From Sporisorium sorghi (taxonomy: Eukaryota > Basidiomycota > Ustilaginomycetes > Ustilaginales > Ustilaginaceae): 35,151 bases of DNA. The stretch covers positions 1 to 35,151 of the forward strand of contig JALCCG010000222.1 in assembly GCA_023212695.1 (NCBI GenBank). Reading direction: 5' to 3'. The first letter of the stretch is position 1, and each line of letters begins with the position of its first letter. Both the position numbers and the translations under genes were made by a program. Shown here piece by piece: positions 1 to 9,832 of the stretch. The notes beneath the pieces were generated by a model. That model was not told the DNA's origin. It did no database searches and saw only the letters and a program-made list of their open reading frames with translations.

Positions 1-74
<74 letters not shown>
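1..74. repeat. Poly-T homopolymer at left edge
   Basis: The first 74 bases are all T. A run of similar length closes the window at the other end. It may be a real poly(dA:dT) tract, or the place where an assembly stopped because the homopolymer could not be bridged. The true length is unknown. Confidence 0.95.
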
Positions 75-75
<1 letters not shown>

Positions 76-1088
76 GTAGCAGCAAGCGGTAAATTAAGGC
101 GTTTCAGCAGTGTGTCTGCACCTCTCAGTCAGCGTGGCTCATCCAGATCATCACACCGCAGCAGCTCACTCGAAAGGGTCCGTGCCGACCCTTCGCACGT
201 CCCTGAACGTGCCACTCTCGATCTTCACATCAGAGGTGTGTTCTAGGAGCGAGTGTGATTGTGGCGAAAACATTCGGCGCCACGCTCCCACGCTAGCACC
301 CATCGAGCCTTACATCTGAGGAGGAGGCTGGTGCAATCTCGCCAAGCACAGCCTTGACGCGGCCGTCGAAAGCGCTCGCAAGGGTCGAGCCATGCATGGG
401 TCCTAAATTTGGGCTCTGACCCTCAACGAGCTCGGCTGCAAGGTGTTTGAATGAATCACGATCCGCTCCCCCGCATTTTCCCTGAGATGTTGTTCTCCCT
501 CTCCGCTCGTCACTGATGACGCGTTTCTTCCCTGAAGTCACACCAAGGCGCTCAAAAATCTGTCTCGAAACCTCCACCTTTTGTGGCTGTGATCCTCCCA
601 AGCGTCATCGTGGCCAGGACGACGCCATTTGTCAATCACAACGCGGGCTGAGATCCTGACTCATGACAAGAGGATCGTCGTCATGCTCTGCTTCGAATGC
701 TCACGTGGTTCGTATCACACACCGTGACGAGATGTTGCCCTTTCTCAGGCTGAATCATCAAAAGATCACGCCCTAACATCTCCAAGAGAGTGATCTCGCA
801 AGCAGCTCATCGGGGAGTTCCCTGCTCGCTCACAGATCTCGTGATGTACGTCCGACTTCAAGTATACAGATCACACTGGCTGAGCACGGCGTTGAATACT
901 TTCGATTGTCACGGCATTCATGTACAAAAAGGTGGTTGGATGAGATGATCAAGAAAGGAGAGGAAAGGTTGATTCGGAGGCGGGCGCAAGAAGCTCGGGG
1001 CGTAGAGCGCGTGAGCAAAGTAGGTGAGGATCACTGGCGCTCATCGAGCGTCTTGCATCTTAAACTAAGATCGAGCGCTGCTCTACAA
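75..1088. other. Intergenic, no gene supported
   Basis: About 1 kb lies between the edge poly-T tract and the stop codon of the P-type ATPase gene on the minus strand. It should include that gene's 3' untranslated region. Open frames here are short, and the longest on the minus strand (293-601) opens with TTG and matches no family I know. I see no tRNA-like fold or repeat. Confidence 0.6.
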
Positions 1089-4000
1089 TCAAGCCGAGGC
1101 CATCGACTTCTCACCAAGCTGCTTCTTGGCCTGACGACGAGCGAGACCACGCTGGCCGCCCGACACCCTCGCCAGCCAAGGCCAGCGACCTCGTCGAGAC
1201 AGCGCCTTCCACAGCTCAACAATCGCAAGAAAAGCAACCGTCATGGCGATCGACATGCCCCAGCCAGCCCCGCCCATGGCTGCGTGCCGGAACACGTCGC
1301 GATTGAACTTGGGCACGTACAGCGCAATCGGGATCGTCGCGATACCAAACACCACCGACCAGAGCAGCATCGGGTTCTTCCACAGATGCTTGGCCGGCGA
1401 CATGCTGAAGAACGACTTTTCCATGCTGATCAGCTCCCAGCAGATGAGCAGCAGCTGCAACGTCAACGTCGTAAACACGGCAGAGCGCGCTTGGAAGATC
1501 GGCTCGCACGACGCTGCCGACGAGTGGTTGCAGTCGAGCGCAATGCGTCCACCGCCGATGGGGTAGATCATCAGCAGGAATGCGATCAGGCACGTGACGC
1601 CCATGGTGGTGCCGTAGACGAGCGTGTCGACGATGACGGCGCGGCTCAGAACACCAGCGCGCAGATCGTGAGGCGGGCGCTCCATGATGTCGCTCTCGCC
1701 AGGCTCGAGGCCTAGACCAATGGCAGGGAGCGAAGCGGTGACCATGTTCACCCACAAGATACCCACAGGAGCCAGGGGAAACACGGACTCCTCGTCGGCA
1801 TCGCGCACACCGAGACCACAGAGCAGCAGAAGCACCTCGGCGACGTTGGCGACCAGCAGTCCGATGAGGAAGCGCTGAATGTTGTCAAAGATGGCTCGGC
1901 CCTCGCGAATGCCCTTGACGATCGAGTCGAATCGGTCGTCGGTGAGCACGAGATCCGAACTGTCCTTGGCGACATCCGTACCCGTGCCCATTCCGATTCC
2001 GACCGGCGCCTGCTTGAGCGAAGGCGCATCGTTGATGCCATCACCCGTCATGGCAAGGTAGCGATCACGACGTTTACCCGCCGCAATCATTCGCACCTTG
2101 GTCGCAGGCGAGCAACGCGCCACGACCAGCGGAAGGTCCTCAAGCGCATCGATCTCGGCATCCGTCAGCCCATCAAACTGAGCCGCCGTCATGACGGCCG
2201 AAGCGCCTTCCGTTCCGTCAACGATGGCGACCTCCTTGGCGATGGCATGAGCCGTCGCTGGGTGGTCACCGGTCAGCATGTGCACCACGATACCGGCGCG
2301 TTTGCAAGCCTCGACGGCGGCACGAGTCTCGGCTCGCGGGGGATCGTAGATGCCCAAGAGACCAATGAAGCCAAAGTCCTGCTCAGCAGCAGCGCGCGAC
2401 AGACCAGGAGCAGCGTCACTGCCATCCGTGACCTTCTTTTCGGTCGTGCTGATGGTGCCAGACTCGTCGGCGTCCTCGGCGTTCGAAGCAGATCGAGTAC
2501 GAGCGCTCTCGTCCTTGAACTGCACATCGTCCATGCTGCGTTCGGCAAATGCAAGCACACGCAGGCCCTGCGAAGCCATGGTCTCGACGTGGTGCAGGAT
2601 CAGCTTGCGAGCCGCCTCGTCCATGTTGTGGCAGCAGGCCAAAACCTGCTCGACGGCACCCTTCATGTAGAAGACGCGGTCGGGGACGGTCGCTTCATGA
2701 CGACGGTGGACGCTCGTCATACGCTTCAGGGTGCTGTCGAAGGGGAACTCGAGCTCGTGGCTGTACTTGGGACGGTCGCCATGCGTGAGCGAGTCGCGCG
2801 ACATCTGCAGCTTTGTAGCGAAGACTTGAAGCGCAATCTCGGTAGGATCACCACGAGCAGTCCAACTGCCGTCTTCGATCTGCTCGATCTCAGCAATGTT
2901 GCAGAGCGAGGCAGCGGTGGCAAGGTTGCGAATAGAATCGGGCAGCTGGTCGTGTTCAATGGGTTGAGGCTCAGCGTCGGCAGTGGAGGGCAGCACCACT
3001 CGCCCCTTAGGCTCGAAAGCAGTAGCCCCGGTCTGCTCGACGTCGAAGCTCTGCTGCTTGCCGTCAGCGAACGACCAACCCTGACGGACGACCATCTTGC
3101 CCTGCGTTAGCGTACCGGTCTTGTCACTGCAAATGTCGGTGACACCACCCAGGGCCTCCAGTGCGTCAAGGCGACGAACAACGACATTGCTCTCGGCCAT
3201 CCGCTTGGCACCAACACTGAACGTGATGGTGAGGACGGCGACGAGCGATTCGGGAATGACACCGATACCGAGAGCGATGGCGTAGAGGATCACCTCGTTG
3301 TTGATGTCGAACTCGGCCACGCCAAACACGACAATGGCGCAGATGATAGCGAGGAACAGGAGCACGTAGGCAAACTTGTTGAGCTTGATCTGGAGTGGGG
3401 TGCCCTCACGAACGCCGAGGAAGGTGGCGATGGAGTCCCAGGTGCGCTTGTACCACGGGCGCTCGCCATCCTCTTTGGAGCCCTTCTTGGCGAGGGCGGT
3501 GGCGATCTGACCGATCTGCGTGTTCATGGCGGTGGCGACGACGATACCGACGGCCCGACCTTTCGTGACGGTCGTGCCGGCGTAGGCCAGATTGGTGCGG
3601 TCAGCAGGGCCGAGATGGGGACGAGTGAGCGGTCCGGTGGTCTTGATGGCGGGCACCGACTCGCCCGTCAGGGGAGCTTCGTCGATCTCGAGGTTGCTGA
3701 CAGTGACGAGCCGCACGTCAGCGGGAACAAGGTCACCGGCGCGGAAGTGGACAATGTCACCAGGAACCAAATCCTTAGAAGGCACCTGTCGAATGGCCGA
3801 GTCTCGAAGCACGTTGGCGTTGGGCGACGAGAGCGTGCGGAGCGAAGCCATGGTGCGCTCGGCCTTGTACTCTTGGATGAAACCGATGAGCACGTTGGTG
3901 ACGATGACCGCGGTGACGACGCCACCCTCGACCCAGTCCTTGACGCCGAACGAGAGCGCCATGGCGGCGAGCAGCACGATGGTGAGCGCATTGGCCATCT

Positions 4001-4466
4001 GACGGATGAGGATCGAGGTGGCGCTGACCTTGTTGGTCTCGTTGAGCTGGTTGGGACCATGCTCGGTGAGTCGAGCGGCCGCCTGATCCTGCGAGAGACC
4101 GGTGGTGATGTTACTTGAAAACTGGACAATCACCTGGTCCGCTTCTAGGGAATGCGGTTGATGCAGATCAAGCGTTGCGGCAACGGTGGAGGATCGACGG
4201 CTGGGAGTCGTCGTCGACGGGGTGCCACTGCCCGAGTCGAGCGGAAGGTGGACGACCGTGACATGGGGCTGGTCGAGCTGCTGAGCTTTCTCTGCATGTT
4301 GCTGCTGAGGAGGATGTTGGTGTTGATGTTGCTTAGGAGAGTGGGAGTAACCACTACAAGGGGGTTCTTCAGCGTCGGAAGTGGCACGAGCTTGGTCTCC
4401 AGCGAGCAGTTGGGGCTGTGCAGATCCTTTGCCAGGAGCAGAGTCGCAGCCATGACCGTGAACCAT
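1089..4466 (-). CDS. P-type ATPase, alkali-cation ENA/ACU type (IID-like)
   Basis: An intron-free frame of 1125 residues encodes a plasma- or endomembrane P-type ATPase that couples ATP hydrolysis to Na+/K+ movement. The phosphorylation motif CSDKTGTLTQGK is plain (Asp near residue 448), as are LTGES in the actuator domain, IYDPPR and MLTGDHP in the nucleotide/phosphorylation domain, and MTGDGINDAP near residue 806. The best match in memory is fungal ENA sodium pumps (LIGIYDPPR, LTITxSVGA, LDxLEALG). Membrane helix 4 reads IPESL near residue 404, where yeast Ena1 has IPSSL; an acidic residue there suggests the related ACU uptake ATPases known from Ustilago maydis. The first roughly 100 residues are Gln/His/Ser-rich and look disordered. 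The frame stays open upstream to 4535 without another ATG, so I use the ATG ending at 4466. Family is confident; transport direction and ion are not. Confidence 0.88.
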   Translation of the reverse strand: MVHGHGCDSAPGKGSAQPQLLAGDQARATSDAEEPPCSGYSHSPKQHQHQHPPQQQHAEKAQQLDQPHVTVVHLPLDSGSGTPSTTTPSRRSSTVAATLDLHQPHSLEADQVIVQFSSNITTGLSQDQAAARLTEHGPNQLNETNKVSATSILIRQMANALTIVLLAAMALSFGVKDWVEGGVVTAVIVTNVLIGFIQEYKAERTMASLRTLSSPNANVLRDSAIRQVPSKDLVPGDIVHFRAGDLVPADVRLVTVSNLEIDEAPLTGESVPAIKTTGPLTRPHLGPADRTNLAYAGTTVTKGRAVGIVVATAMNTQIGQIATALAKKGSKEDGERPWYKRTWDSIATFLGVREGTPLQIKLNKFAYVLLFLAIICAIVVFGVAEFDINNEVILYAIALGIGVIPESLVAVLTITFSVGAKRMAESNVVVRRLDALEALGGVTDICSDKTGTLTQGKMVVRQGWSFADGKQQSFDVEQTGATAFEPKGRVVLPSTADAEPQPIEHDQLPDSIRNLATAASLCNIAEIEQIEDGSWTARGDPTEIALQVFATKLQMSRDSLTHGDRPKYSHELEFPFDSTLKRMTSVHRRHEATVPDRVFYMKGAVEQVLACCHNMDEAARKLILHHVETMASQGLRVLAFAERSMDDVQFKDESARTRSASNAEDADESGTISTTEKKVTDGSDAAPGLSRAAAEQDFGFIGLLGIYDPPRAETRAAVEACKRAGIVVHMLTGDHPATAHAIAKEVAIVDGTEGASAVMTAAQFDGLTDAEIDALEDLPLVVARCSPATKVRMIAAGKRRDRYLAMTGDGINDAPSLKQAPVGIGMGTGTDVAKDSSDLVLTDDRFDSIVKGIREGRAIFDNIQRFLIGLLVANVAEVLLLLCGLGVRDADEESVFPLAPVGILWVNMVTASLPAIGLGLEPGESDIMERPPHDLRAGVLSRAVIVDTLVYGTTMGVTCLIAFLLMIYPIGGGRIALDCNHSSAASCEPIFQARSAVFTTLTLQLLLICWELISMEKSFFSMSPAKHLWKNPMLLWSVVFGIATIPIALYVPKFNRDVFRHAAMGGAGWGMSIAMTVAFLAIVELWKALSRRGRWPWLARVSGGQRGLARRQAKKQLGEKSMASA

Positions 4467-4663
4467 CGGTTTTGGGGGTTGGTGGCGAAGAGATGTTGCT
4501 TGAAAGCAAAGGCACACGAGTTGGTGGGAACACAAAGACGAGCTAGACAGGCTTTGTGTGGTAAACGCAAAGGTAACGGACTGGACGGCGTGCTAACGGG
4601 GAACAGCAATCCAGAGGGTTGTGAGAGGGAAGAGGGGTTGTCATACGCTGGCTAAAGGAGAGA

Positions 4664-4669
4664 TATATA
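4664..4669 (-). promoter_or_regulatory. TATA-like element upstream of the P-type ATPase gene
   Basis: A TATATA hexamer lies about 200 bp upstream of the chosen ATG of the ATPase gene, in otherwise mixed sequence. Position and composition fit a core promoter element, but no transcript start is known. Confidence 0.3.
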
Positions 4670-5181
4670 CGAAAAGGACCCTCGATTCACAAGCTGTCAC
4701 CTCAGCTGAGCTGCCCAGGCACGAGGGCACACTCACAAGACCTTGTCGCTCTGTGCTCGTGAGAGTAGCGCCAAGGGGACAGGCAAGCAGGCCAAGATCC
4801 TCGGTCAGTAGCAACTGCATTCAAACACGCTAAGGACTCGTTGCGATGGCAGTGCTGATCAAACGGCGACTTAGCAAGGCAGCGAGGGAGCCGCACTCAC
4901 TCTGCAGCCTTTCTCGCGCGCGCACGAAAGAATACCGAGCACGTTGCTGTCCCAGGCAGGCAGATGAGAGGCCGATGCTGAGCAACTGGGGCGAGCGAGG
5001 GAGGCGAGGGAAGGCAGCTGCCAGTTACCGCCGATTTTGGCTCTCCCACCCGCGTTGTCAGGAGGGCCCTGTTGAGCGAGCACCACAGCACGCGAGCACT
5101 CATCGGAAAATGACGACGGATGGCTTGGCACAAGTCTTGGCGTTTGCTTTTTTTTTTTGTGTCCGTGTCAAGCTCAGCAGC

Positions 5182-5213
5182 GCAGCACAGCACAGCACAG
5201 CACAGCACAGCAC
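5182..5213. repeat. GCACA pentanucleotide microsatellite
   Basis: The unit GCACA (equivalently CAGCA) is repeated about six times in tandem and then decays into CACGCCACGCAGCAC. It is intergenic, upstream of the gene starting at 5704, and likely to vary in length between strains. Confidence 0.85.
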
Positions 5214-5703
5214 GCCACGCAGCACTCAGCGCATCGACGAGGCTCAGCTTGCTGTCAGATCATTTTCAGGATCCTCCCACGCTTTTGCGACTCGCCAAGA
5301 GCACTCTTTCCCACACCTGCTCGCTTTCATGGGGACGATGTGCTGCGCAGCTTCTTGGCTTCCGGAAGACCCAGCGCCGAAAGCTCCTTGATGGGGAAGC
5401 ACATCCGGCCGTGAGCAGTTCGTTCTCGTCCATAAAGCTCGCACTGCAGCACAGGAAGTTTCGTGGCGGTGCGATGGCGAGGTCTGCAACGTCGACGTCT
5501 GAATAAATCTGTCCGATCGGATCGCCGATGCACTCCGATCAGGTGGCTTTGCAAGCTTAACATAGCGAGACGCGTCGAAATTTTTGGTGTTGGTCTGCTG
5601 CCAACTGCATGCAACGAGCTCATGAATCCCTCAGCTTCTTCAAACATTACCATCATCACCAGGAGCACTTGCTCAACACCCTCTCACCCTCCTACGCAGC
5701 AAG

Positions 5704-7065
5704 ATGGCAGACACGGAGCAGGACTACGAAGCGATCCGGCAGGAGAACATCCGCAAGAATGCCGAGCTCATGCTCAGTCTCGGACTGAATCCAGTAAGTC
5801 GACTCGCATTCAAGCATCTCGCCGGTCTGATCACCAGATCATTGACATTGACCTTTCCCACCTTCTGCAGACAACAACACGCCTGAGACCACCGTCACCA
5901 GAAAGAAAATCTTCAACATCAAGACGAAGGAGGAGCCCTTCGGAGACCCCGGATCCAAGCGAATCTTCTACCAAGGCTCGCAAGTCATCCCGCATCGCAT
6001 CCGGAAGTCGACCACGCTCATACCGCGAACAAGACCTGCTGCCGTCCATCGCAAGACCAAAGGAAAAGAAGGAGAAAAAGTTTCGACAAGGGACACGCAA
6101 GAGCAGTCGAGCAGCCACCTCGTCTCGAACAAAGTACACCGACTGGGACTCGGACGAAGAAAATGACTCGGACGCCTACGTGCCCCGATGGCGCGGCGGC
6201 AGCGCTTCGGCACAACACAACGACAACAGCCTCGGAGATGACGACAGCGACGAACCCAGCAGCAGTCGTGGGTCGCGTACGTTTGATTTGTCTGGCCGGC
6301 CGATCTTGCAGAAGCTATCGAATCCTGCCCCTCCGCCGCTGCCCTCGTCGGGGGGAGACGAGATTTACGAGACGGACATGCCACTGCCGTCGCGGGAGTA
6401 CATTGCAAATGGCAAGGGCCGAGGCGCGCTGGTGTTTGAGAAGGAGTTCTCTCAGTTTCGTCCGAATGTGACGCCGGACGAGATGCTGCGCGAAGGTGCA
6501 TTTGGTGGAACAGCTTTCCGGTAAGTAGACGACGCAGGAATCATCATGATAAAGACGGGGAACCTGACCGGGACCATCTCCTTGTGCTTTTTCACTCGTA
6601 TCGACATGCTCCTACAGCGACTACCACTCTCGAGTCCTTCAACGACCCATAGACGTCGACGCCGAACTCGCCGAACTGCCAGACCACTGGCTCGAGGACC
6701 TCGACGTCGACGACATGCTCAGGCGACCACAACTCGACCCGTCGCGCAACAAGTTCAAGGTGAAAGCGGGCCAGTCGCTCGAAGACTGGGAAAAGGCCGG
6801 CTGGATCCGCCCACTCGACCCACGCGGCTGGTTCCAGTGGTACTACCGCTTCTTCCTGGGACGACGTTCGGCCGACGATGCACGGCAGATTTCGCGCTGG
6901 CTCAAGGCGTGTGGGCCCGGCGGCCGGTTTCGGAAGAGTCTGGCGGTCAATGTGGCGGCAAAGGGTGGGAGATGGGACGATCCCAAGGTGAACCCGGTGG
7001 TGAGGCAGACGCTATGGCAGTGGGGGTACGAGCTGACTGAGTCGGACTACCAGGCGTACCTGTAG
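5704..7065 (+). CDS. Conserved fungal protein of unknown function (three exons)
   Basis: The model is exon 5704-5793, intron 5794-5870, exon 5871-6520, intron 6521-6617, exon 6618-7065, giving 395 residues. Both introns begin GTAAGT and end CAG, and the joins keep frame; without them the frame is broken. The N-terminal half is Ser/Arg/Lys-rich with a basic stretch near KEKKEKKFR, probably disordered and possibly a nuclear signal. The C-terminal half (about residues 194-395) is ordered and carries motifs I recall from a widespread but unnamed fungal family: GGTAFR, a DHWLEDLD stretch, NKFKVKAGQSLEDWE, then GWFQWYYRFFLGRR followed by DDARQISRW. The Trp/Tyr-rich block suggests a folded binding surface, but I know no established activity. 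It shares the upstream promoter region with the minus-strand ATPase gene. Splice sites are confident, function is unknown. Confidence 0.85.
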
Positions 7066-7724
7066 CTGGAGAAGAGGCATCCATAGCCCAAGATGTTGTG
7101 GAGACGGGTTTGGATATCTCAATTTGTAGGCGAGAAAGTGGTGGTGAGCAGCACGCGTTGCATCGCCGCGAAGTTGATCTGAAGCCTGCAAAGCTATCCA
7201 ACCTTATCTCACCAACGTACGTAGACCGCGATGTATCGGATGTGATACTCGACTCGGCCACTTCTGCGTAAAGAGTGATGATACCGCGGAATAGATTCGC
7301 CCAAGCAGAGTGTTGGATACGGGTATCGCTCAAGAAGACCAACCAACACCAGCGAGAGGGGAGACAAACCCTTCTTTGGCACGGCCAACAGAATTCCTAC
7401 GGAACAACGAAGCCAAAATCCATTCTTCGAGCTGCACGATTGACAGTGCGCGGCGCCCTGACGCCCGGCATGCCGTCTGTCAGGTGTCGGCAAAATCTGG
7501 CCACATTTCTCTCAGACTCGCCTGACAATCGGCGCTTCTGCCGGTCAATGGGTCCTCAATGGGTCCTCAATGGGTCCCCTGACAGCTGAATACTGTAGAA
7601 AGCGTCATTCATTCATTCATTGTCGCCTGATTTCTCGTTTTCTGCGCTTGCCGCCCTCAATCGTAACGTGGAGTTGGAGGAGTGGCTCTCTCTCTCTCGG
7701 TCTCCGGGGGCCCACGATGATGGA
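7066..7724. other. Intergenic region between conserved-protein gene and P450 gene
   Basis: About 660 bp with no gene I can support. It should contain the 3' end of the upstream transcript and the promoter of the P450 gene. A three-copy 11-bp tandem repeat lies at 7547-7577. Two ATGs at 7717 and 7720, out of frame with the preferred P450 start, fall at its right edge. Confidence 0.5.
7547..7577. repeat. Three-copy 11-bp tandem repeat (TCAATGGGTCC)
   Basis: The unit TCAATGGGTCC occurs three times head to tail, then the sequence continues CCTGACAG. It sits about 150 bp before the P450 start, so it could be a small promoter or leader repeat. Each copy holds an ATG, so in a leader it would create short upstream frames. 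Confidence 0.8.
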
Positions 7725-9535
7725 ATGCATACCCGTCGGTATGGGTGGCATTCTGAACTGGACTGGCACGCTATTTTCGGCCTTGTCCCTGCTGCTGATT
7801 CAGCACGCACCCGATCCTTACGGGCCTCTTCGTCCTCGTCCTCACAACCACACTCTACCTCGGATACAAGGAAGCCTCGCGAGGCCCATCCGTCTGGGCA
7901 GGTCTGCCCGGTCCCGCACGAACCTCGTTCCTGACCGGCTACTCTCGCGACTCCACCAAGAAATTCGGCGTCAAGAACCCCACAGCTCCCAACCGCGAGC
8001 CCATCATCGGCGACGATGGCGCCGACATCACCGACACCCCGGGCGTATCCACTGCGAGGCTGTACGACGAGTACGGCTGCGACCATCTCATCTTCCCGCG
8101 CCGCCCACTCGGAGGCGATCTGCTCATCACGCGAGACGCAGCGACGATGAACCACATCCTGAACGATAGCTACAACTACCAGCGCAGTGCGGCGGGCACC
8201 AAGGCGACCAAGGTGATTATCGGGGATGGCGTGGTGGCGGTGTTTGGCGACGAGCACAAGAAGCAGCGCAGGATGCTGGCGCCTGCGTTTAGCGTCGAGT
8301 CGCTCAAGGCGCTCATGCCGATTTTCACGGATGCGACCAACAAGATGATGCACCGTTCCGCGGAGGATACGTCGCTCGAGCAGCGCTGGGGCAAGGACGT
8401 CAAGGACAGCGTCAAGTGGTTCGGCCGCGTTACGCTCGATATCATCGGGCGGGCTGGGTTCGACTACGACTTTGGCGCAGTCGAGCAGGGTCCCAACGGC
8501 CTCGCTGTGCGCTCGACGTTCCACGATGCCATGACGTCGACGATGAATGTCTCGCCCATAGATGCTGTGGTCGGGGCGTTTATGTTCTTTGTGGTGCCCT
8601 CGCTGCTGTACATCCTGCCGTTGACGGAGAATGTGCGCAAGATGCGTGAGATGCGCAGCGAGCTGATCAAGGTATCGCAAAAGATTGTCGCGAGGAAAGC
8701 CAAGCAGATCCGCGCGGAGCTCGAGGCGGGCGTCGATGCAAAGGAGACTTTCGCGGGCAAGAAGGACATCCTGCACCTGCTGATGCGTGCCAACATGTCG
8801 CCCGAGATCCAGCCGCAGGACCGGCTGACGGACGACGTGCTGGCGGGCCAGATCGTGACGTTCATCTTTGCGGGTCACGAGACGAGCGGCAACACGATGA
8901 GCTGGTGCACGTTCTTCCTCGCGCTCAATCGCGGGTATCAGCAGAAGCTGCGCGAGCTGGGCAAGGACGGCGAGGCGATCGCAGATCTCACGTGGTCCGA
9001 CGTCAACGGCGACGAGATGCGCCCGCTCGACCAGTGCATCCAAGAAACCCTCCGTCTGCGCCCGCCCGTCATGACCACCTTCCGATACGCGACCAAGGAC
9101 GACCAGCTGCCCATCACCACCCCGATCAAAACCAGCGACGGCCGCACGCTCACCTCGATCCCCATCACCGCGGGCAAGGAGGTCGCCATCTCAGTCACGG
9201 GCAACAACATGGGCCCGAAATACTTTGGCCCCGATACACACCTCTTCCACCCGGACCGCTGGAACAACCTGCCCGAGCTGCACGCCAAGTCGAAGCTCCC
9301 CTCGCCGTACGGCTCGTTCGTGTTCAACGGCGGGCCCAAGGTGTGCATCGGCAACAAGTTTGCCATGACCGAGATGAAGATTATTCTGATCAGAGTGCTG
9401 GCCAAGTACAGGATCGAACCGGTGGAAAGGTTGAAGTATAAGAGTGTAGAGGCGGTGGTGCAGAGACCGGCGGTGATTGGGTTCGAGAAGGAGGGTAGTC
9501 AGCTGCCTTTGCGCTTTGTGAATGATCCGCTCTAG
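7725..9535 (+). CDS. Cytochrome P450 monooxygenase, membrane-anchored
   Basis: This encodes a heme-thiolate monooxygenase of the endoplasmic reticulum. Motifs are the I-helix AGHETSGNT (about residues 361-369), the K-helix ExxR in ETLRLRPP (Glu 419, Arg 422) and the heme loop FNGGPKVCIGNKFA (Cys 519). The main frame is open from about 7799 but has no ATG before 8147, and starting at 8147 would lose the membrane anchor (LTGLFVLVLTTTLYLGY) and the proline-rich hinge (LPGPARTSFL). A model that fits is a 14-nt first exon 7725-7738, intron 7739-7803 (GTATGG...TTCAG), and a second exon 7804-9535, giving 581 residues starting MHTRR followed directly by the anchor. ATGs at 7717 and 7720 are out of frame with this join. 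Family assignment is certain; subfamily, substrate and exact 5' end are not. It ends tail to tail with the carbonic anhydrase gene. Confidence 0.85.
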
Positions 9536-9832
9536 GAGAAATCTCCCCTCAGACCTGGACACACCTAGGACAGTTGATTGCAATACACTTGACATGGACG
9601 AGGACTCTCGAGCAGCTGCGTCTGGGTCTGTGCCTGGCTGTGACGACGTTGACGTGCTGCATTGATCGGTTGAGCTCTGACCCTCTCTTTCGGCTGAGCG
9701 TCCTTTACTGTGATGGCGGTGATTGGTTTTTTGTTTTTTTTTTTTGCGATTGCAAGAAGAAGTTACAAGTGTCGAAGGGAAAGGAAGAATGTACATGCGT
9801 TGTTGTCGGATGCGATGGCAGCAGACCCCATC

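Larger units (their letters stand above)
4467..5703. other. Divergent promoter region between ATPase gene and conserved-protein gene
   Basis: About 1.2 kb separates two divergently transcribed genes and must hold both promoters and 5' untranslated regions. It contains a TATA-like element near 4664, a pentamer microsatellite at 5182-5213 and a short T tract at 5150-5158. No convincing coding frame is seen on either strand. Confidence 0.6.

Noticed and set aside
293..601. 102-residue minus-strand open frame near the left edge
   Set aside because: It opens with TTG, shows no similarity I recognise, and has no splice evidence linking it to other exons.
906..1715. 269-residue plus-strand open frame overlapping the ATPase 3' end
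   Set aside because: Mostly antisense to the conserved C-terminal membrane region of the ATPase; highly Arg/His-rich.
4467..4535. Longer N-terminus for the P-type ATPase
   Set aside because: The open frame extends to 4535 but the codon there is TTG and not ATG; the first ATG ends at 4466.
5463..5870. Upstream extension of exon two of the conserved-protein gene
   Set aside because: The frame is open through the leader and the first intron, but the ATG at 5704 with a GTAAGT...CAG intron explains the N-terminus better.
7613..9043. 476-residue open frame on the minus strand opposite the P450 gene
   Set aside because: Antisense shadow of the P450 coding sequence, rich in Arg, His and Asp with no recognisable domain.
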